A stretch of DNA of 64,000 nt, taken from contig OY970828.1 in assembly GCA_963853835.1 (NCBI GenBank), positions 60,442,861 through 60,506,860 of the forward strand, in the 5' to 3' direction. A program made the position numbers and the translations under genes. Of this stretch, positions 33,701 to 46,200 are shown piece by piece. The first letter of the stretch is position 1. The number at the start of each line of letters is the position of its first letter. The stretch comes from Calendula officinalis (Eukaryota; Streptophyta; Magnoliopsida; Asterales; Asteraceae). The notes below the pieces were generated by a model, which worked only from the letters and a program-made list of their open reading frames with translations, did not search any database and was not told the DNA's origin.

Positions 33701-36016
33701 GATATAATCAAGTCGACCCGAGATGGTATTTACTTGATATAATCAAGTCGACCCGAGATGGTATTTACTTGATTTAATCAAGTCGACCCGAGATGATATT
33801 TACTTGATTTAATCAAGTCGACCCGAGATGGTATTTACTTGATTTAATCAAGTCGACCCGAGATGGTATTTACTTGATATAATCAAGCCGACCCGAGATG
33901 GTATTTACTTGATATAATCAAGCCGACCCGAGATGGTATTTACTTGATTTAATCAAGTCGACCCGAGATGGTATTTACTTGATTTAATCAAGTCGACCCG
34001 AGATGGTATTTACTTGATATAATCAAGTCGACCCGAGATGGTATTTACTTGATATAATTAAGTCGACCCGAGATGGTATTTACTTGATTTAATCAAGTCG
34101 ACCCGAGATGGTATTTACTTGATTTAATCAAGTCGACCCGAGATGGTATTTACTTGATTTAATCAAGTCGACCCGAGATGGTATTTACTTGATATAATCA
34201 AGTCGACCCGAGATGGTATTTACTTGATATAATCAGGCCGACCCGAGATGGTATTAACTTGATATAATCAAGTCGACCCGAGATGGTACTTACTTGATTT
34301 AATCAAGTCGACCCGAGATGGTACTTACTTGATATAATCAAGTCGACCCGAGATGGTACTTGATATAATCAAGTCGACCCGAGATGCTACTTACTTGATA
34401 TAGTCAAGTCGACCCGAGATGGTACTTACTTGATATAGTCAAGTCGACCCGAGATGGTATTTACTTGATTTAGTCAAGTCGACCCGAGATGGTATTTACT
34501 TGATTTAATCAAGTCGACCCGAGATGGTATTTACTTGATTTAATCAAGTCAACCCGAGATGGTATTTACCAGATACAATCATGTCGACCCGAGATGGTAT
34601 TTACCAGGTACAATCATGTCGACCCGAGATGGTATTTACCAGATTTAATCAAGTCGACCCGAGATGGTATTTACTTGATTTAATCAAGTCAACCCGAGAT
34701 GGTATTTACTTGATTTAATCAAGTTGACCCGAGATGGTATTTAGCAGATACAATCATGTTGACCGGAGATGATATTTACTTAATTTATTCATGTTGACCC
34801 GCGATGATATTTACTTGATTTAGTCAAGTCGACCCGAGATGATATTTACTTGATTTAGTCAAGTCGACCCGAGATGATATTTTTTTGATTTAGTCAAGTC
34901 GACCCGAGATGATATTTATTTGATATAATCAGGTCGACCCGAGATGGTATTTACCAGATATAATCATATTGACTCGAGATGCTATTTATCTGATATAATT
35001 AAGTCGACCCGAGATGGTATTTACCAGATATAATCGTGTTGACCCGATATTATATTTACCAGATATAATCATGTTGACCCGCGATGATATTTACTAGATA
35101 TAATCATGTTGACCCGCGGTGATATTTACTTGATTTAATCAAGTCGACCCGAGATTGTATTTACTTGATTTAATTAAGTCAACCCGAGATGGATGTTGAC
35201 CTGAGATGATATTTACTTAATTTAATCATGTTGACCCGCGGTGATTTTTACTTGATTTAATCAAGTCGACCCGAATGGTATTTACTTGATTTAATCAAGT
35301 CGACCCGAAATGGTATTTACTAGATTCAATCATGTTGACCCGAGATGGTATTTACTTGATTTAATCAAGTCGACCCGAGATGGTATTTACCAGATATAAT
35401 CATGTTGACCCGATATTATATTTACCAGATATAACTATGTTGACCCGCGATGATATTTACCATATATAATCATGTTGACCCGAGATGGAATTTACTTGAT
35501 TTAATCAAGTCGACCCGAGATGGTATTTACTTGATTTAATCAAGTCAACCCGAGATGGTATTTACCAGATACAATCATGTTGACCCGGGATGATATTTAC
35601 TTAATTTAATCATGTTGACCCGCGATGATATTTACTTGATTTAATCAAGTCAACTCGAGATGATATTTACTTGATTTAGTCAAGTCGACTCGAGATGATA
35701 TTTACTTGATTTAGTCAAGTCGACCCGAGATGATATTTTTTTTATTTAATCAAGTCGACCCGAGATGATATTTATTTGATATAATCAGGTCGAGCCGTGA
35801 TGGTATTTACCAGATATAATCATATTGACTCGAGATGATATTTACTTGATTTAATCAAGTCGACCCGAGAGGATATTTTCTTGATTAAATCAAATCGACC
35901 CGAGATGATATTTACTTGATTTAATCAAGTCGACCCAAAATGATATATACCAGATATAATCACGTTGACCCGAGATGGTATTTACCGAATATAATCATGT
36001 TGACCTGAAATGATAT
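30777..36016 (+). repeat. 35-bp satellite array, about 150 units, hairpin-forming monomer
   Basis: The monomer reads gagatggtatttacttgatT/A taatcaagtcgaccc and is 35 bp. Each typical unit has arms ACTTGAT and ATCAAGT around a 3-nt centre (TTA or ATA), followed by the palindrome GTCGAC. Two main forms, with centre TTA or ATA, are intermixed through the array. From 30777 to about 34550 units are nearly identical. From about 34550 to 36016 they diverge, with 'accagatataatcatgttgacc' variants that lose the inverted repeat. Rare length changes occur, such as a 4-bp gain near 31912 and a loss near 34358. No long open frame persists. The array begins about 110 bp after copy 1 of the duplicated segment. 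Confidence 0.97.
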
Positions 36017-37179
36017 TGATTAAACTGTTGTATAAGTCTTTGAGCAGGTCAACCTTGTCTCCACTCTTGGATTTTGTTTATCTGCCAGTTGGAAAATAAG
36101 AGAAGCAAGTTATGAACCATTAAACTGTAAGTTATGTCGACCATTTGTTATTATGTCGACATGGAAGTGGAAGTGGCTTTCCTGACCAGGTCAATAGAGC
36201 ATCTTTTATGTTATTCAATATATTCTAACATATTAAATTAGTTTCTGTGTTGGCTGTAAATGAAGTCTGTTTCTGATAAGTGTTTTTCCCTCATGGTGAA
36301 TTATCTGATTGCTCACAATATGTATTGTCTCCAATCTCTTTGGTTTCTGGAAGTTTGTTTAAGTAATCTGTTGTCGCCGCAAGAAACTAGATATGAGAAA
36401 TCGCTAGCTGCATGATATTGTTTTTGTTTACGGTGTTGGATAACATCCTGATTCTTGAATGGCTACTTGAAATAGACTGGTTTTGCTGCATACATTTGGT
36501 TCGTGTTTTCTTATATATTCTGCGTCCACAAGTTTTCAAGGGCGATTTTATCGGGTTTATATGAAAGCGACACTAGCATGAAATTTTTTCAACTTTTAGA
36601 TGGAGAACTACATGCATATTTTCATCAAACTTAACACTAACGGGACCATTTTTGACTTGTAGACCTGCTTATAGAAACAGAAGTAAGGGAATCGTATCTG
36701 TCTCACAATATATATTTTAAATAAAAGATCAAAAGGAGATATGGGCGTATTTTAACTCGGTGGGCTTAAACATACATGGTGTTCGTAGTTTTACGCACAT
36801 ATTCCGCAAAAAGGACAATAAATGACTGGATCTTTTCAACAAATGACTGGATCTTTTCAGTTTGATTAGCAACATGATGTTATCTAAACCTTTCTTTATT
36901 CTTAGTTACTTAGCGATCGACTTAATTTTAACAACATATTTTGATATCTAGTTTCTTCAAGATATTTATGTTACTGATTTTGATTTGGGTTGCTAAGTTT
37001 GATTTGATTTTGATTTGGGTTGACAAAAGAGATATGTTTGAAAGATATTGGATGTAGAAATATTATATTCAAGAACGATTTGGGTAGTAAAAAATGTCAA
37101 GAGGTGGTCAACGGAGAGAGACTATCAAATGAAAGTGGTGAGTGGTGACAAGTTTGGGTGTTAAAAAATGTCAGTATCA
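36017..37179. other. Spacer between satellite and second duplicated segment
   Basis: Unique AT-rich sequence with no supported gene. Minor direct repeats are 'aaatgactggatcttttca' (36820/36840) and 'gattttgatttgggttg' (36977/37007). Confidence 0.5.
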
Positions 37180-37447
37180 CCGGGCATATGAAAACCACCC
37201 GGTATTAGAATTTGAAATCCGGGTATCCGAAATTTGGGTATTGGACAATTGGACTCGATTAATGTTTTCAAGATTTTTGGATATCGGTATCCGATATATA
37301 AAAAATATCTAAAAGTATGTTTTTTTTCTTTCTGAATATTAAATATTCAGATTTCAGATATCCGAAATTTCAGATATTCAGATTTCGGATATCTGAATTT
37401 CGGACAAAATTTGGATATTAATAAATTAGGATATTTTGAACACCTCT
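37180..37447. mobile_element. hAT-like MITE with 'atccgaaat' repeats, copy 2
   Basis: The body has 'ggtatccgaaattt' and 'cagatatccgaaatttcagat' words and ends 'tattttgaacacctct'. It is related to 27950-28275 and precedes the second duplicated segment in the same way, so the duplication probably included it. Confidence 0.5.
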
Positions 37448-37639
37448 GGTTACCAGCAACATATCCTACTGTTTAAATTCCTTTTAAACAAATGTTATAT
37501 ACCTGTTTATTGCGGGAAAAAAAACAATTAATTACATTGCAATTTTCTCTAAACTTTGATATAACCGTGAAAAATGTAGACCAAAAATCTTGATTCTTGA
37601 GGTTAAAATACAATTATTCTTGAATTTGAAAATTTTATT

Positions 37640-39960
37640 TTTTCGGCGTGCGCCATTTTCAGTTTTGTTTTCGAGTGGGCTGTTCTTTTTCCTTTAGTTG
37701 GGTTGGTGATGTTGGGCTTTATTTGTACTTTTTATTCAGGTGGGTTTTAAACAATTCTACGAAGTTTTATATGCCCGAACTGATATATCCCGAAAACGCG
37801 TTAAGTTGACCGACGCAACCGCGTAAAGTTTTGTCCTCTTCCCGCGTTATATTCTCCAAACCGACATACGTAAATCATTTATATATAGCATTGCGTCCGC
37901 CAAATTCAACCTCCTGCTGCCCAACTTTCTGCATACGCAACTTTTTCTAGGTATCGATTGTATTTTACAGTTTTGATTCCTAATAAGTCTGTAGAGGTAG
38001 GGTTTTGACAGTTTTGATATCCAATTTGTTTTATGATGTTCATCTATTTGTATGGCTTTGATCGATGCCTTTGATTTGAAGGTTGTTTGCTTAATTGATC
38101 GATAATTTGGATCTGAAAGTTGCGTGATAGGCCAGATCTACATCCTTACAGGTTCTTCTACTCGTGCTTTGGACATACGGGTTTTAGGTTGGTCTTTTCG
38201 TTCGTTCTGTATCTGTGAGTAATTAAGTATCAATTTGCAAACTAATTGTCACGGTCGGTTAGTTGTTGGTTCATTAGTGCGATTGAATTTGCGTACGGAT
38301 TTCGTGATCTCGATTCTTCTTGTAGCATGTGTATGTTGGTGGCAAATTAAGTTTTGATTGCCAAGTTATTTAATATTGCAGAGCGCGCACCTATCATCAT
38401 CCGAGTTGAACATGACAGCGGATTCCAGATTCATCCGGGTGATATTATTTTTTGCAATAAAGCTATCTGTGATGGCAGATGCATCAGGTTGTCCGTTCAT
38501 ATCTAGTTGAAAGTGCGATAGGAGTTATATTACATATCCTATGGTAACTTCTTCCTTCATACAGTTATATTCTGTTACAGAATGGTCAAATAGGATTATA
38601 TATGTTTATATTTCTTGGTATGGTAGGTTCCCTTGGTTATTGATTGCTTTTATTGCCACCTTTTATTCAATTTGTTTTTGGCATCACAATCATGAGATCA
38701 TCTCTAGTGTGCTTCTAGGATTCAGTTGAATGTTAAGAGATGGCTGGATATTGGACCCAACATATCCCCTTTGACATTTTTAATTTTTTAGCAAGGCGTA
38801 GGGATGCAATTGTTGTGTGTGTTGGTAACTGTCATTAATTATTATAGGTTTGCTCAGTTCTCGATGATCATTTACAAGGTTGTGTTTACTTCTTTTGTAG
38901 TTTAATTTTGGGCTTAAAGTCAACTTGGTCAGTCACCATGGTTTCTGTAGGCTACTGATGGTTTCTTAATACGTGTGTGGGGAAGCTTTTGCTGAGTGAT
39001 GATTGTCTTTGAATGTTGTATATGGTACCATTCTAACTATGACTTTTGATTGATGCTTTTCTTTGACCTTCTCACACTTTACGGCGAGGTTGTAAATTGA
39101 TTAATGGAACCATGTGGGTATTGAAGGCTTTATATGTTTGATGGAAAAGACAACCTACTGTTGTAAATTGGCAATGAAAGCTTATATATTTTTTACAGTG
39201 TGAGTTTCTCAAGTATATGCTTTGAATGGTAATAGGCTGAATGGTTTGCTTTGGATTCACTTGTGTAGGTTTTTGGGTAGTCGAATGACTTTCTGTAGCG
39301 GCATGTGAGAACCTGGCAATAGATGTATTAAATTTCTTTTTACAACTGTTGTCTCTCTAGTTTGATCACATTTCATATCTTTTATTTGGCCGTCTCGAGC
39401 TTAATGATATATATATCGTGTTAATGATTATACGGACGTTTTGCAGCAAAAACAACTGGCCTGACCATAATAGTATCATTCTAGTGTTTTAGAACCTTAT
39501 ATCCGGGTTCCTAGTCCCTGCTAATGTGGTTCTTTCCGTGTCATTCTCTTACTTCCATTTTTATTTTTCTCTCATTTCAGGATCTTGGATGTCTTTTGCT
39601 TAATGTCAAGTAATGTAAATGTCTCTCCTTGAAAGTTTTTTTTTACAGTTATTATCTTTTTAGAATTTATCAGTTTTCCGTCCCCATCATGATTTTCTTC
39701 CGATGAAAAACATGGTGCTCTGCTTCTGTGTATCTCTTTTGCAGAAAAACATCAGATGGTTGAAGTTTCATCTCATCAGTATTAGGCGACATTACAGTGA
39801 CTCTCCCTTTATTCTTAGTTACTTCACGAGCGACTTGCTCTTATGTTTCATAAAATAAAGAATTGTCTTATGTTTGTAGGTTTGCTGTCTCACTATCACA
39901 TGATTTTGAGTTTTACTCTTTAATTTTTACAATTATTTCTTTTTAGCATTACCGTCTTTC
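37640..39960 (+). repeat. Duplicated non-coding segment, copy 2
   Basis: The counterpart of 28798-30665, with the same block order: TATA box tatatatag at about 37881, 'tacgcaactttt', 'ggccagatctacatcc', 'gtgagtaatta', 'gtgtgtggggaagctttt', 'gagtgatgattgtctttgaa', 'tttgatggaaaagacaacct' and 'ttttgcag'. It is longer because of extra sequence near 38380-38640 and 39480-39900. Three 'tttgcag|aaaaacatcagatgg'-like acceptors (30507, 39441, 39741) suggest a repeated exon-like unit. Confidence 0.7.
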
Positions 39961-40485
39961 CTTACAATCTTAGTCTTGTGCAGATAGGTAAAAAAAGGTT
40001 CATGCTTGAACTGGTCCATTTCCTGTCAGCAGATGATGTCCTCTCTGTCCTATTTCATTCTTATCTTGTTACTATTTCTTCTTTGCATTGTTGACCTATG
40101 CAAAGATTAATGTGTTGCTATAGGTTTGGGATGAAATGATTAAACAATGTTTAATTTCATTCTTTTCTCTTGCCAAATACTCCGAGATTAAACAGGTTGT
40201 AATTGATTAGATGACCTGATTGGTTATTCATTCTGGTGGTGACCCACAGCTGGCATGGACATGTCTATTGTTATTTTCAGTGCTTCATTTCAAGTTTTGC
40301 AAGCATCTGAAGGGAGGTTTCAAGAAGGCTGAGCCATTTTACTTGTACCTCCGACATATATGAATAATAGCTTCACAACTGCTGCTTATTTGCTATATCC
40401 TTGCAGCAGCTGAAACAAAGAGTTGTGTAGGTTTAACACTCTGCTTTAGCCGTGCTGATGCTAATTGGGCCCTGAAAGAAGCTAA
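39961..40485. other. Sequence without a supported gene
   Basis: AT-rich with T-rich tracts. No frame or element end is recognised. Confidence 0.4.
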
Positions 40486-40620
40486 GGCCTCTCCCAACCC
40501 TTACCCATCACTAAACCCATCACTAGCGCCACGTCATCGCATCCTTACTGACCCGCTACTGACACGTTCGTGTCAACTCTACCCATCACTAAACCCATCC
40601 TTTCCACATCATCATTTCCA

Positions 40621-40803
40621 CATCACCATTTTAATTAATAAAAAAACACATTACATTAAATAAAAAAACATTACATTAATAATAAAAATAAAAATAAAAA
40701 CATTACGATTAAAAAAAACACGAATAAAAAAAAACACGAATAAAAAAAACACGAATAAAAAAAAAACAATACGGAAAAAAAAAAACATTACGAAAAAAAA
40801 TTA
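40621..40803. repeat. A-rich simple repeats
   Basis: Degenerate runs of 'aataaaaa' and 'acacgaataaaaaaa' inside the Harbinger-derived element. Confidence 0.85.
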
Positions 40804-40894
40804 ACGTTGACGGTAGTTTGGCGGGAGGGTCCAAATGTGTTCGATTAAGGCATTGCGAAGTTTATGATGCACAACTCGATCACGTATCTCCTTT
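40801..40894 (-). pseudogene. Harbinger transposase C-terminal fragment
   Basis: The minus strand reads EIRDRVVHHKLRNALIEHIW, then TLPPNYRQR and a stop at 40801-40803. The V-HxxLRxxLIEHIW end is the characteristic C-terminus of plant HARBI1-like transposases. A second partial copy of its coding DNA (gggagggtccaaatgtgttc) is repeated at 40901-40929. Only about 30 residues remain, so this is a relic in a deletion derivative. Confidence 0.75.
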
Positions 40895-41235
40895 TCAATG
40901 TGGGAGGGTCCAAATGTGTTCGATTAGGGAAATTGGGAAGAGAGGAAGTATGTGATTGTGAGAAAATATAATGTGATTGTGTGTTTAAAATGGTAGAGTG
41001 TAGTGGGTTTTTATAGAGGTTGTGTGTAATATTAATTATTTGTATTAAAAAAAAAAATTAAATTTGAATCTCAATTTGGACGCTCCCCCGGACCCACCTC
41101 GCCCCTCGACGCCATCACCAGCCCGTCCTCACCACGACGAGACTCGGACGACGCAGGCCACGACGGCTCGATGCCAACGCCGTCGTGGCTCGACGAGGCT
41201 CGACGCCCTCCCCCGACGTGCCGTTGGCACATGTC

Positions 41236-42462
41236 TAAGTATCATGTTGTCCCAAAAAGTGTCTTTCTTTCTTTCTTCCTTTGGTTTGTGGAATAATAGG
41301 ATTGTTTTGTTTGTAGGTTTGTTGGGTGCTAGTTACTGCACCGTGCTGACTGTCTGCAGGCTTTTTCTTCAATTCTCTAAATTATTTTATTTTTTAGTTT
41401 TTTTTCAGATTCCTCCTGTAGGGGCTTGCTTTTGGAAGTAAAATTTGAGGCATGCCACTTTTCACAGGATATGACCCAAATATAGCACTTGCAGACAGTT
41501 GGACAAGTTTGGAATTCTTACTTATTTGGATAAACTTCCCTTATCTGTTGGATCAAGATTGTATTACAGAACGATTGGGGGATCTTGCTTGCACTTCAAT
41601 TTGTATCTCCTAAAATCTTTCATCTTTTTTTAGTTTTTACACTCATGTCTGCTTCTTCAACGAATTTCTCTTTCTTGTTTGTAGGTTAATACCACCAATA
41701 TCCTGTTTTTTCTTTCAACATTTTTTTCATTTTGGTATCTTGCCAATAGGTCTGAGAAAGCTTTCTTTAACTTGGGAGTGGGAAGAAAGTATCATATTTA
41801 TCTCACCAGATACCTTGGAATAACAGGTTCCATTGATTAGGTTTAATTTATTTGGGGGTGACTCATTGATTGCATAGAGATATCTTTTTTTTTTTCTTTT
41901 TCTTTCTCAGTGTGTTTTTAGTAATGCAAGCATTTTCCTTGGGGAAGGTTGAAGAATGATAACAGGCTGAGCTATTTTGCTTCTCTTTCCTATCTTTTCA
42001 GTGATGGTTATGTTGTTTTAATGATACATGGTGCTGTTTTACTTTATTTTTATTGTGTTTTACTTTCATGATTGTTTTGAAGTGAAAAGTGATCTTTTAT
42101 GATTTTTAGTTTTTTAAAGTATCTACCGAATCTTAGTGTTTGTTCAACTTCGAGCTGGTTTGGTCCCATATGTGAAGTAGATCCAGTAAAATGATCGCAG
42201 CTTTGAATCTTTCATTGAGTTGATCTTTTATTTTTTCTTTATCTTGACATGTTTTTATTTTTTCAAATTTCATAAAATCATAAAATAGGATACATGCTTG
42301 AAAAAGTGGGAGGTACTTCTTGAACGAACTCAATACAACTCATTTTATCTTCAGAATTCCATACAACTAATTTGAAGAGATTGTATCTTTGTTGTTGCTT
42401 GAAAAACTTATACTAATATCGATGGTAATACAATTAATTTTTATTATTAGATATATCATATA
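41236..42462. other. T-rich non-coding sequence
   Basis: No supported gene or element. Intron-like pyrimidine tracts with CAG and TAG are frequent, but no exon is recognisable. Confidence 0.4.
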
Positions 42463-43126
42463 CTCCATCCGTCCCTTAATAAAGTTCCCATTTCTATTAA
42501 AATATTTGTTTCAAAATAAAGTTCTCATTTCTCACATTAAAGGGACCCATTTAATAAAATAATATTATTAGCATGTATTTCACCACTATCTTTTAAAAAC
42601 ACTTTCTCTTTCCAAAATAGAGTTGTGTTCAAGGAAGAATTCAAATATTGTAAAGTCCCAAGGAACACATCACAGCCCTTGGATCAAGTTTATTCAATGA
42701 TCAAGATCAATTCATTTAATTAGACACGAAGGGGTATTATCGTCCAAGCGTACAAAAATTGAAAGAGACCTTCAATCTAGAGCTTCTCAGTCGACCTTCA
42801 ATCCTGAGCTTCAATCCAGAGCTTCTTTCTTCCGACGTAATTGCTTTTGCGATTTCTTCAATCCAGAGCTTCAAAAATCACTCGTACACGCAGATCTGAA
42901 TCTCAAACATCGAATCGACTGCTGCAGAAATCGCAGATCTGAAATCGAAAACTTCGAATCGCGTTTTTTTATAAAATCGCAGAAATCGAACGCAGATCTA
43001 AAATCGAAATAAAAAAAACTGACGTTATCAATGAATCTGAATCCAGAATCTGTCAATAGCAATCAAGCAGATAAAAGAACCGCTGATTCAGGTAATAAAA
43101 TTTATTTCAAGTTAACTAGATAATAG

Positions 43127-43939
43127 AATCACATGTGATTGTGTGCTTTACGTTATTTGATTGATTCATGTGAGGTTGCTAAGCGAATCACATGTGATTT
43201 GTTTGCTTAAAAACAGGGGAGGTTGGTAAGAAACAAATCACAAGTGATTCGCTTTACAAAATCACATGTGATTGTGTGCTTTACGTTATTTGACTGATTC
43301 ATGTGAGGTTGCTAAGCGAATCACATGTGATTTGTTTGCTTAAAAACATGGCAGGTTGATAAGAAAAAATCACAAGTGATTCGCTTTACAATATCACATG
43401 TGATTGTGTGCTTTACGTTATTTCACTGATTCATGTGATGTTTCTAAGCGAATCACATGTGATTTGTTTGCTTAAAAACAGGGGGAGTTGATAAGAAACA
43501 AATCACAAGTGATTCGCTTTACAAAATCACATGTGATTGTGTGCTTTACGTTATATGACTGATTCATGTGAGGTTGCTAAGCGAATCACATGTGATTTGT
43601 TTGCTTAAAAATAGGGGAGGTTGGTAAGAAACAAATCACAAGTGATTCGCTTTACAAAATCACATGTGATTGTGTGCTTTACGTTATTTGACTGGTTCAT
43701 GTGAGGTTACTAAGCGAATCACATGTGATTTGTTTGCTTAAAAACAGGGGAGGTTGGTAAGAAACAAATCACAAGTGATTCGCTTTACAAAATCACATGT
43801 GATTGTGTGTTTTACGTTATTTAACTGATTCATTTGAGGTTGCTAAGCGAATCACATGTGATTTGTTTGCTTAAAAACAGGGGAGGTTGATAAAAAAAAC
43901 AAATCACAAGTGATTCGCTTTACAAAATCACATGTGATT
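43127..43939. repeat. 133-bp tandem array (about six units)
   Basis: The start of AATCACATGTGATT-gtgtgctttacg recurs at 43127, 43260, 43392, 43525, 43658, 43791 and 43926, spacings of 132-135. Each unit holds two perfect 14-bp palindromes and one AATCACAAGTGATT near-palindrome, separated by 'gctaagcg', 'gtttgcttaaaaacagg' and 'attcgctttacaaa'. Confidence 0.95.
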
Positions 43940-44569
43940 GTATGAGCACAACTTTGCTAGTAGAATGAGAGTGTGCAGAGAAGTAACAAGTCTTCCAAGA
44001 CTTAAAAAGTTGATTTTCAAACATATTTGGATGGTCAATGACCTTGGTTTGAGAAGAAAAGAAAAAGCAAAAAGGAGTTTCCATTTTGGTGATTAACTTG
44101 AAAAGTGGAAAAGTAATGTTGTGTCATGTGTCTTGTGATAGACAGAAATGAAGAGGTAGAAAGTTTGTGAGTGGTGTTTTAATGAGGAAAGTTGAACAAC
44201 TTTGGGAATGCATGCATGCGTGAGGAAATGAGCTAATAACCAAAATATGAAACTCTATGGGATGGGAAATGGAATCTTGACAGGAGGAAGAGACAAGCCA
44301 AAAACCATTTGACTCTTGAGAAAAAAGAGGAAGAGTATTAATTTTATGTATTTGGTATAAGTGGGTATTTGTACTATCAAATGGTGTATTATTTCAACTT
44401 ACATTTTATTTGATAATTAATGATGGTTAATTATTAGTTGTAGAATATTATTTTGGATGACTATTTTGTCATTATAAATATTTATGTTTAATTCACAAAT
44501 TAAATTATTAGTCTTGTTGTTAAGTATTAAATCACATTCGATTTTATTATATCACTTTTGATTTCATTA

Positions 44570-46200
44570 AAAATCACATGTGATTTTGTTATGTAAAACA
44601 GAGTTTTTATTTTAAAACAGAGGAGTCTATATACATAACAAAATCACATGTGATTAGAAAGTAAACATCAAGTGCACAAAAACAGTGACATGTACATAGA
44701 AACAATAACATGTGATTGTTAATAAAAATCACAAGTAATTGGAAAGTAAACATCAATTGCATAAAAACGGAACATGTTACTTAGTATTAAATCATTGGTG
44801 ATGTTGTTCCCAATCACATGTGATTCTGGTAAGTAAACAAAGTTATTTCATAAAACATAGGAGTATATACACATAACAAAATCACATGTGATTGGAAGGT
44901 AAACAACAAGTACACAAAAACAGAACATGTCACTAACTATTACATCACATGTGATTTTATTAACTTTCACTTGTGATTCCGTTAGCTATCACATGTGATT
45001 CTGTTAAGTAAAACATAGTTATTTCAACTGGAACTAATGTTTTTGACGCGGATGGTTCATTGTTAATTGATCTTTTAAGCCTTATTTTGATCTTCTTTGA
45101 CACCCCAACAATTTTTGTTTTGATGGTGATAGAGGTCTTTTCTACCAATATTAACATTAGTTCGTATCTCAGGCAACTTAGATAACATAGTAGGAAATTC
45201 ATCATCACCTCCTATAAAACACAAAGAAGCAAGTTATGACAACTAATAACAATTTGAGATAGTTAAATTGAAATCACATGTGATTGAACTCATAATCTCA
45301 CATAAACAACTGTAATTTAGCTTACTAATCACATGTGATTGAAAGATATGAATTATTTGACTGTGATTAGGTGAGATACTGAGAACAATCACATGTGATT
45401 GAACTCAAATAACATAATAATCAAATAATAAATAACAATCAAATGTGATTTCAAAACAGAGTAAACATAAAAAATAATAAAACATGTGAACACAGTAAAA
45501 TCACATATGATTTACTACTAAAAGACTCTAGAAAGCTGAAAATCTATAATAAAATCCGTAAAATCACATGTGATTTAAAAACAGAGTGAACATAAAAATA
45601 ATAAATGACAAATAACATGTGAATACAATAAAATCACATGTGATTTACAACTAAAAAACACTAGAAAGCTGAAATCTATAATAAAAACAGTAAAATCACA
45701 TGTGATTTACAACTAAAAAACACTAGAAAGCTTAAATCTATAATAAAAACAGTAAAATCACATGTGATTTACAACTAAAAAACAAATAATAACTTCAAAA
45801 TCACATGTGATTTAAAACAAAATTACAAGCACATATGTTTAAACAAAAAAATAGATGATTTAAAACGAAATAGACTTAGAATCACATGTGATTAACTAAA
45901 AACATTTGTTTTAGAATAAAACATATCTAAATCAAATGTGATTAATTAATAAGAAACATCTGATATAAAAATAAACAAATATAAAATCACAGATGATTAA
46001 CTAAAATAAATACGTGGTTTAAAATTAAATAGATGCACAATCACATGTGTTCATGTGTTTTAAACTTAAACAGATCTAAATCACATGTGATTTAAAACAG
46101 AAGTTTTCAAAAACAGGGGAGTTATTAACATTTCGCTAAATCACATGTGATTTACTAAAATAACTAAAATAACATTACGAATCATATGTGATTAACTATT
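44570..46200. repeat. Dispersed copies of palindrome AATCACATGTGATT
   Basis: About 17 copies of the core ATCACATGTGAT and at least six one-base variants (for example atcaaatgtgat, atcacatatgat) are scattered at irregular 40-90 bp spacing in otherwise AT-rich sequence. The flanking bases are mostly A on the left and T on the right, extending the palindrome in many copies. Confidence 0.9.

Larger units (their letters stand above)
40486..41235. mobile_element. PIF/Harbinger-derived element (right end uncertain)
   Basis: The left end TAA|GGCCTCTCCCAACCC (40483-40500) has a Harbinger-type TAA target and GGCC-type terminus. Inside is the C-terminus of a Harbinger transposase on the minus strand. 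The right side is a GC-rich tract (41080-41235) unlike the rest of the window, as is common at the end of such elements. The mirror terminus was not found, so the right edge is approximate. Confidence 0.55.

Noticed and set aside
30777..36016. CRISPR-like appearance of a regular array of palindromic repeats
   Set aside because: Units are directly adjacent with no unique spacers, there are no cas genes, and the context is plant nuclear DNA. It is a tandem satellite.
41064..41441. 125-codon frame with a Pro/Arg-rich start
   Set aside because: The start is the GC-rich tail of a Harbinger derivative and the rest is T-rich non-coding sequence, so there is no coherent protein.
43127..43939. CRISPR-like look of repeated palindromes with spacers
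   Set aside because: The 'spacers' are the same in every unit, so this is an ordinary 133-bp tandem repeat inside a TIR element.
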